Shown here in pieces: positions 62,020 through 64,000 of a stretch of 64,000 bases of DNA. The position numbers and the translations under genes are program-made. Position 1 is the first letter of the stretch; the number at the start of each line of letters is the position of its first letter. Source of the stretch: Falsiroseomonas frigidaquae. GTDB lineage: Bacteria > Pseudomonadota > Alphaproteobacteria > Acetobacterales > Acetobacteraceae. The stretch covers positions 558,001-622,000 of the forward strand of contig NZ_JAAVTX010000006.1 of NCBI RefSeq assembly GCF_012163145.1, written 5' to 3'. The notes under the pieces were generated by a model. The model was not told where the DNA came from. It saw only the letters and a program-made list of their open reading frames with translations, and made no database searches.

Positions 62020-63444
62020 TCAGACCGAGACGCTCATGTCCAGGGCCGGCTTGGCGTCGGCGGGCAGTGGGCTCTCATACGGCTTGCCGCCGGTGCGCTT
62101 GGCGTGGTCGGCCTTGGCTTCGGCGATGAGGTTCGGGTTCTGCAGCGCGTCGATGGCGGTGCCGGCCATCACCTTGGCGACGTGGACCATGCCCTTATGG
62201 GCGGCCGGCAGCTTGCCCTGGCCGGTGAGCTGCCAGGAGTGGAAGGGCGTGCCGATGGCGCAGGTGGCGCCGCGGGCCTGCACGGTGGGCACTTTCCAGG
62301 AAACGTCGCCGACATCGGTGGAGCCGATCATCGGCACGCCCTTGGCGTTTTCAGGCACCACCTGTTCGCAGAGCACTTCGCCCTCGCGCGGCTCGACGCC
62401 GACGCGGCGCCAGGCGGAGAGGATGTCTTCCTCCGACAGGGTCGCCTGGAATTCGGCGGCCTTGGCGCGGTCCGCATCGTCCCATTCCGGCGCGCCGATG
62501 CGGGCCAGGTTGGCGTGCATCGCCTTCTCCAGCGCCGTGTTGCCGAGCAGGTTGGAGACGGCGGAGATGACGCGGGTGGAGACGGTGCATTCCGTCATCA
62601 GCGCCGCGCCATCGGCGATCTTGCGGACGCGGGTCACCAGGGCGTTCAGCTCGGTCACGTTGCGGGCGCGGATCAGGTAGCGGACCTTGGCGGTGGACTG
62701 CACCACGTTCGGCGCGATGCCGCCGGCATCCAGGTAGGCGTAGTGGATGCGGGCGTCGGAGGGCATGTGCTCCCGCATGTAGTTCACGCCGACATTCATC
62801 AGTTCCACCGCATCGAGCGCGGAACGGCCGAGATGCGGCGCGGCCGCGGCGTGGCTGGCGCGGCCGACGAACGAGAAGTCGATGCGGGTATTGGCGAGGG
62901 AGATCGCGTCATCGACGCCGGCGAAGCTGGCCGGGTGCCAGGTGATGGCGATGTCGACATCGTCGAAGGCGCCGTCGCGCACCATGAAGCCCTTGGCGGC
63001 GCCGCCTTCCTCGGCCGGGCAGCCGTAGTAGCGCACGCGGCCGGGCAGGCCGTTGGCCTTCAGCCAGTCCTTCACCGCGGCGGCGGCCATCAGGCTGGCG
63101 GAGCCGAGCAGGTTGTGGCCGCAGCCATGGCCGCGGGACTCGCCCGGCACGGGGCGCGGCTCGGTGACGCCGGCTTCCTGGGACAGGCCGGGCAGCGCGT
63201 CGTATTCACCGAGGATGGCGATGATGGGGCCACCCTCCCCCGCCTCGCCCATCACCGCGGTGGGGATGCCGGCGACATTGGTGGTCACCTTGAAGCCTTC
63301 GGCCTCCAGCATCGCCTTGTGCTCGGCGCTGCTGCGATGTTCGTCGTAGCAGAGCTCCGGCATGCCCCAGATCTTGTCCGAGAGCTCGACATAGGGCTCG
63401 CGCCGCTGGTCGACGAGCTGCCAGATCTGTTCCGAATTCTGCAT
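62020..63444 (-). CDS. M20 family amidohydrolase/peptidase (AbgB-like)
   Basis: 474 residues from ATG 63444 with GAAGGAG upstream. M20D di-metal motifs: GEYDALPGLS, GHGCGHNLLG, the catalytic pair in CPAEEGGAAKG, and ITWHPAS; a lid or dimerisation domain lies about 190-310. AbgB-like enzymes cleave the amide bond of acylated amino acids such as p-aminobenzoyl-glutamate. Faces the TRAP transporter genes convergently. Confidence 0.92.
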   Translation of the reverse strand: MQNSEQIWQLVDQRREPYVELSDKIWGMPELCYDEHRSSAEHKAMLEAEGFKVTTNVAGIPTAVMGEAGEGGPIIAILGEYDALPGLSQEAGVTEPRPVPGESRGHGCGHNLLGSASLMAAAAVKDWLKANGLPGRVRYYGCPAEEGGAAKGFMVRDGAFDDVDIAITWHPASFAGVDDAISLANTRIDFSFVGRASHAAAAPHLGRSALDAVELMNVGVNYMREHMPSDARIHYAYLDAGGIAPNVVQSTAKVRYLIRARNVTELNALVTRVRKIADGAALMTECTVSTRVISAVSNLLGNTALEKAMHANLARIGAPEWDDADRAKAAEFQATLSEEDILSAWRRVGVEPREGEVLCEQVVPENAKGVPMIGSTDVGDVSWKVPTVQARGATCAIGTPFHSWQLTGQGKLPAAHKGMVHVAKVMAGTAIDALQNPNLIAEAKADHAKRTGGKPYESPLPADAKPALDMSVSV

Positions 63445-63560
63445 GAGAGGCTCCTTCCCGAAAGCCTGAGTATCGCCCGGATCGGGCGGGCCGGCCAGCG
63501 GGCAGGACAACTCCGCAAGCCGGGCCGCGTTGAGCGTGAGCAACCGGAAAGGAATGCGGC

Positions 63561-63905
63561 ATGCAGATCCAGGTCAACACGCCCGACGGCGCCGGCGGCG
63601 CCGACCTCATCGCCAGCGTGGAACAGGCGGTGTCCGAGGCGGTGGGGCGGTTCGAGGACCATCTGACACGGGTCGAGGTGCATCTCAGCGATGTGAACGC
63701 GGCCAAGGGCGGTGACCGGGACAAGCGCTGCCTGGTGGAGGCACGCCCCACCGGCAAGGCGCCGATCGCGGTCAGCCACCAGGCGGCCACGGTGCCGATG
63801 GCGATGAACGGGGCGCTGGGCAAGCTCGGCCGGGCGCTGGATACGGCGCTGGCCTCGCGCACCGACCACAAGGGCAATGCCTCGGTCCGCTACGACGACG
63901 TGTAG
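63561..63905 (+). CDS. HPF/RaiA family ribosome-associated protein
   Basis: 114 residues from ATG 63561 with GGAAAGGAA upstream. Single sigma54-modulation/S30EA domain: SVEQAVSEAVGRFEDHLTRV, EVHLSDVNAAKGGDRDKRCL, and DTALASRTDHKGNASVR. The length fits short HPF/RaiA proteins without the C-terminal dimerisation tail, or a host-specific stress variant. Likely binds ribosomes in stationary phase. The remaining 95 bp to the window end show no further gene. Confidence 0.82.
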   Translation: MQIQVNTPDGAGGADLIASVEQAVSEAVGRFEDHLTRVEVHLSDVNAAKGGDRDKRCLVEARPTGKAPIAVSHQAATVPMAMNGALGKLGRALDTALASRTDHKGNASVRYDDV

Positions 63906-64000
63906 GCAGACGTGCCCAGGGGGGCGTTCGTTAGGGATATGGCAATATCCGCCGATCCCGGGCATGATGCGCGGGCTGCGGCTGCGGAATGATTCCTGAC

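Noticed and set aside
1-64000. tRNA, rRNA or riboswitch genes
   Set aside because: I looked in the gaps between genes and saw no tRNA cloverleaf with a recognisable TTCGA loop and no known riboswitch core. A covariance search would be decisive.

Overview
The window is very GC-rich, gene-dense DNA with strong codon-position bias, no rRNA or tRNA genes that I can see, and no insertion sequences, prophage genes or CRISPR arrays. Several traits suggest a heterotrophic alphaproteobacterium of the Acetobacteraceae / Roseomonas type: orphan Bug-type (tripartite tricarboxylate) binding proteins, a TRAP transporter, an Mcd-type methylsuccinyl-CoA dehydrogenase, a HutF-route histidine pathway and long divergent or overlapping gene pairs. 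This placement is inference from gene content, since no marker gene is present. About sixty protein genes are supported.

Layout. (1) 1-2462: a truncated MmgE/PrpD dehydratase diverges from a lysR gene across a textbook LysR-type operator. (2) 2463-10760: a heme acquisition locus, in the order Fur-box-like site, hemP, TonB-dependent heme receptor, hmuS, hmuT, hmuU, hmuV, followed by an orphan two-partner-secretion pore (TpsB). It contains three separate tandem repeats (29, 27 and 24 bp). (3) 10735-15276: an acyltransferase-3 gene convergently overlapping tpsB, then a CaiB/BaiF enzyme resembling 2-methylfumaryl-CoA isomerase next to (2S)-methylsuccinyl-CoA dehydrogenase. (4) 15335-20900: PPOX flavoprotein, ThDP enzyme, TauE permease, then a rhodanese-ChrB protein coupled to the chromate transporter ChrA. 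(5) 20987-29250: an unknown membrane protein, a coupled kelch/histidine phosphatase pair, manganese catalase, a glycine-zipper lipoprotein, a coupled beta-propeller/polysaccharide deacetylase pair, msrA-msrB and a serine hydrolase.

(6) 29251-31562: a 536-bp leader region with a perfect AT-rich palindrome, then an RTX-like calcium-binding exoprotein with its own terminator hairpin. (7) 31617-42172: Bug binding protein, MFS permease, class 3 asparaginase, cupin, monooxygenase-like protein, cydD-cydC, a NodB deacetylase, lipocalin and site-2 protease. (8) 42177-50669: a divergent histidine-utilisation cluster, hutC-hutF-SDR-GNAT leftward and hutU-hutH-hutI-thioesterase rightward. It is arranged around one perfect 20-bp palindrome that is the likely HutC operator. 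HutG is not in the window. (9) 50758-58764: CBS-BON protein, metallophosphatase, DUF465 protein, EamA permease, cysteine dioxygenase-like protein, Bug binding protein coupled to an AhpD-fold protein, a leuB-like gene and a sulfotransferase-like gene. (10) 58860-63905: a TRAP transporter, a dense cluster of perfect hairpins, an M20 amidohydrolase and an HPF/RaiA-like protein.

The most interesting points are the mct-like/mcd pairing (a possible junction of the ethylmalonyl-CoA pathway with the lower half of the 3-hydroxypropionate bi-cycle), the hairpin cluster at 61786-61997, the HutC operator, the RTX protein with non-canonical N-terminal repeats, and the orphan TpsB in a heme locus.
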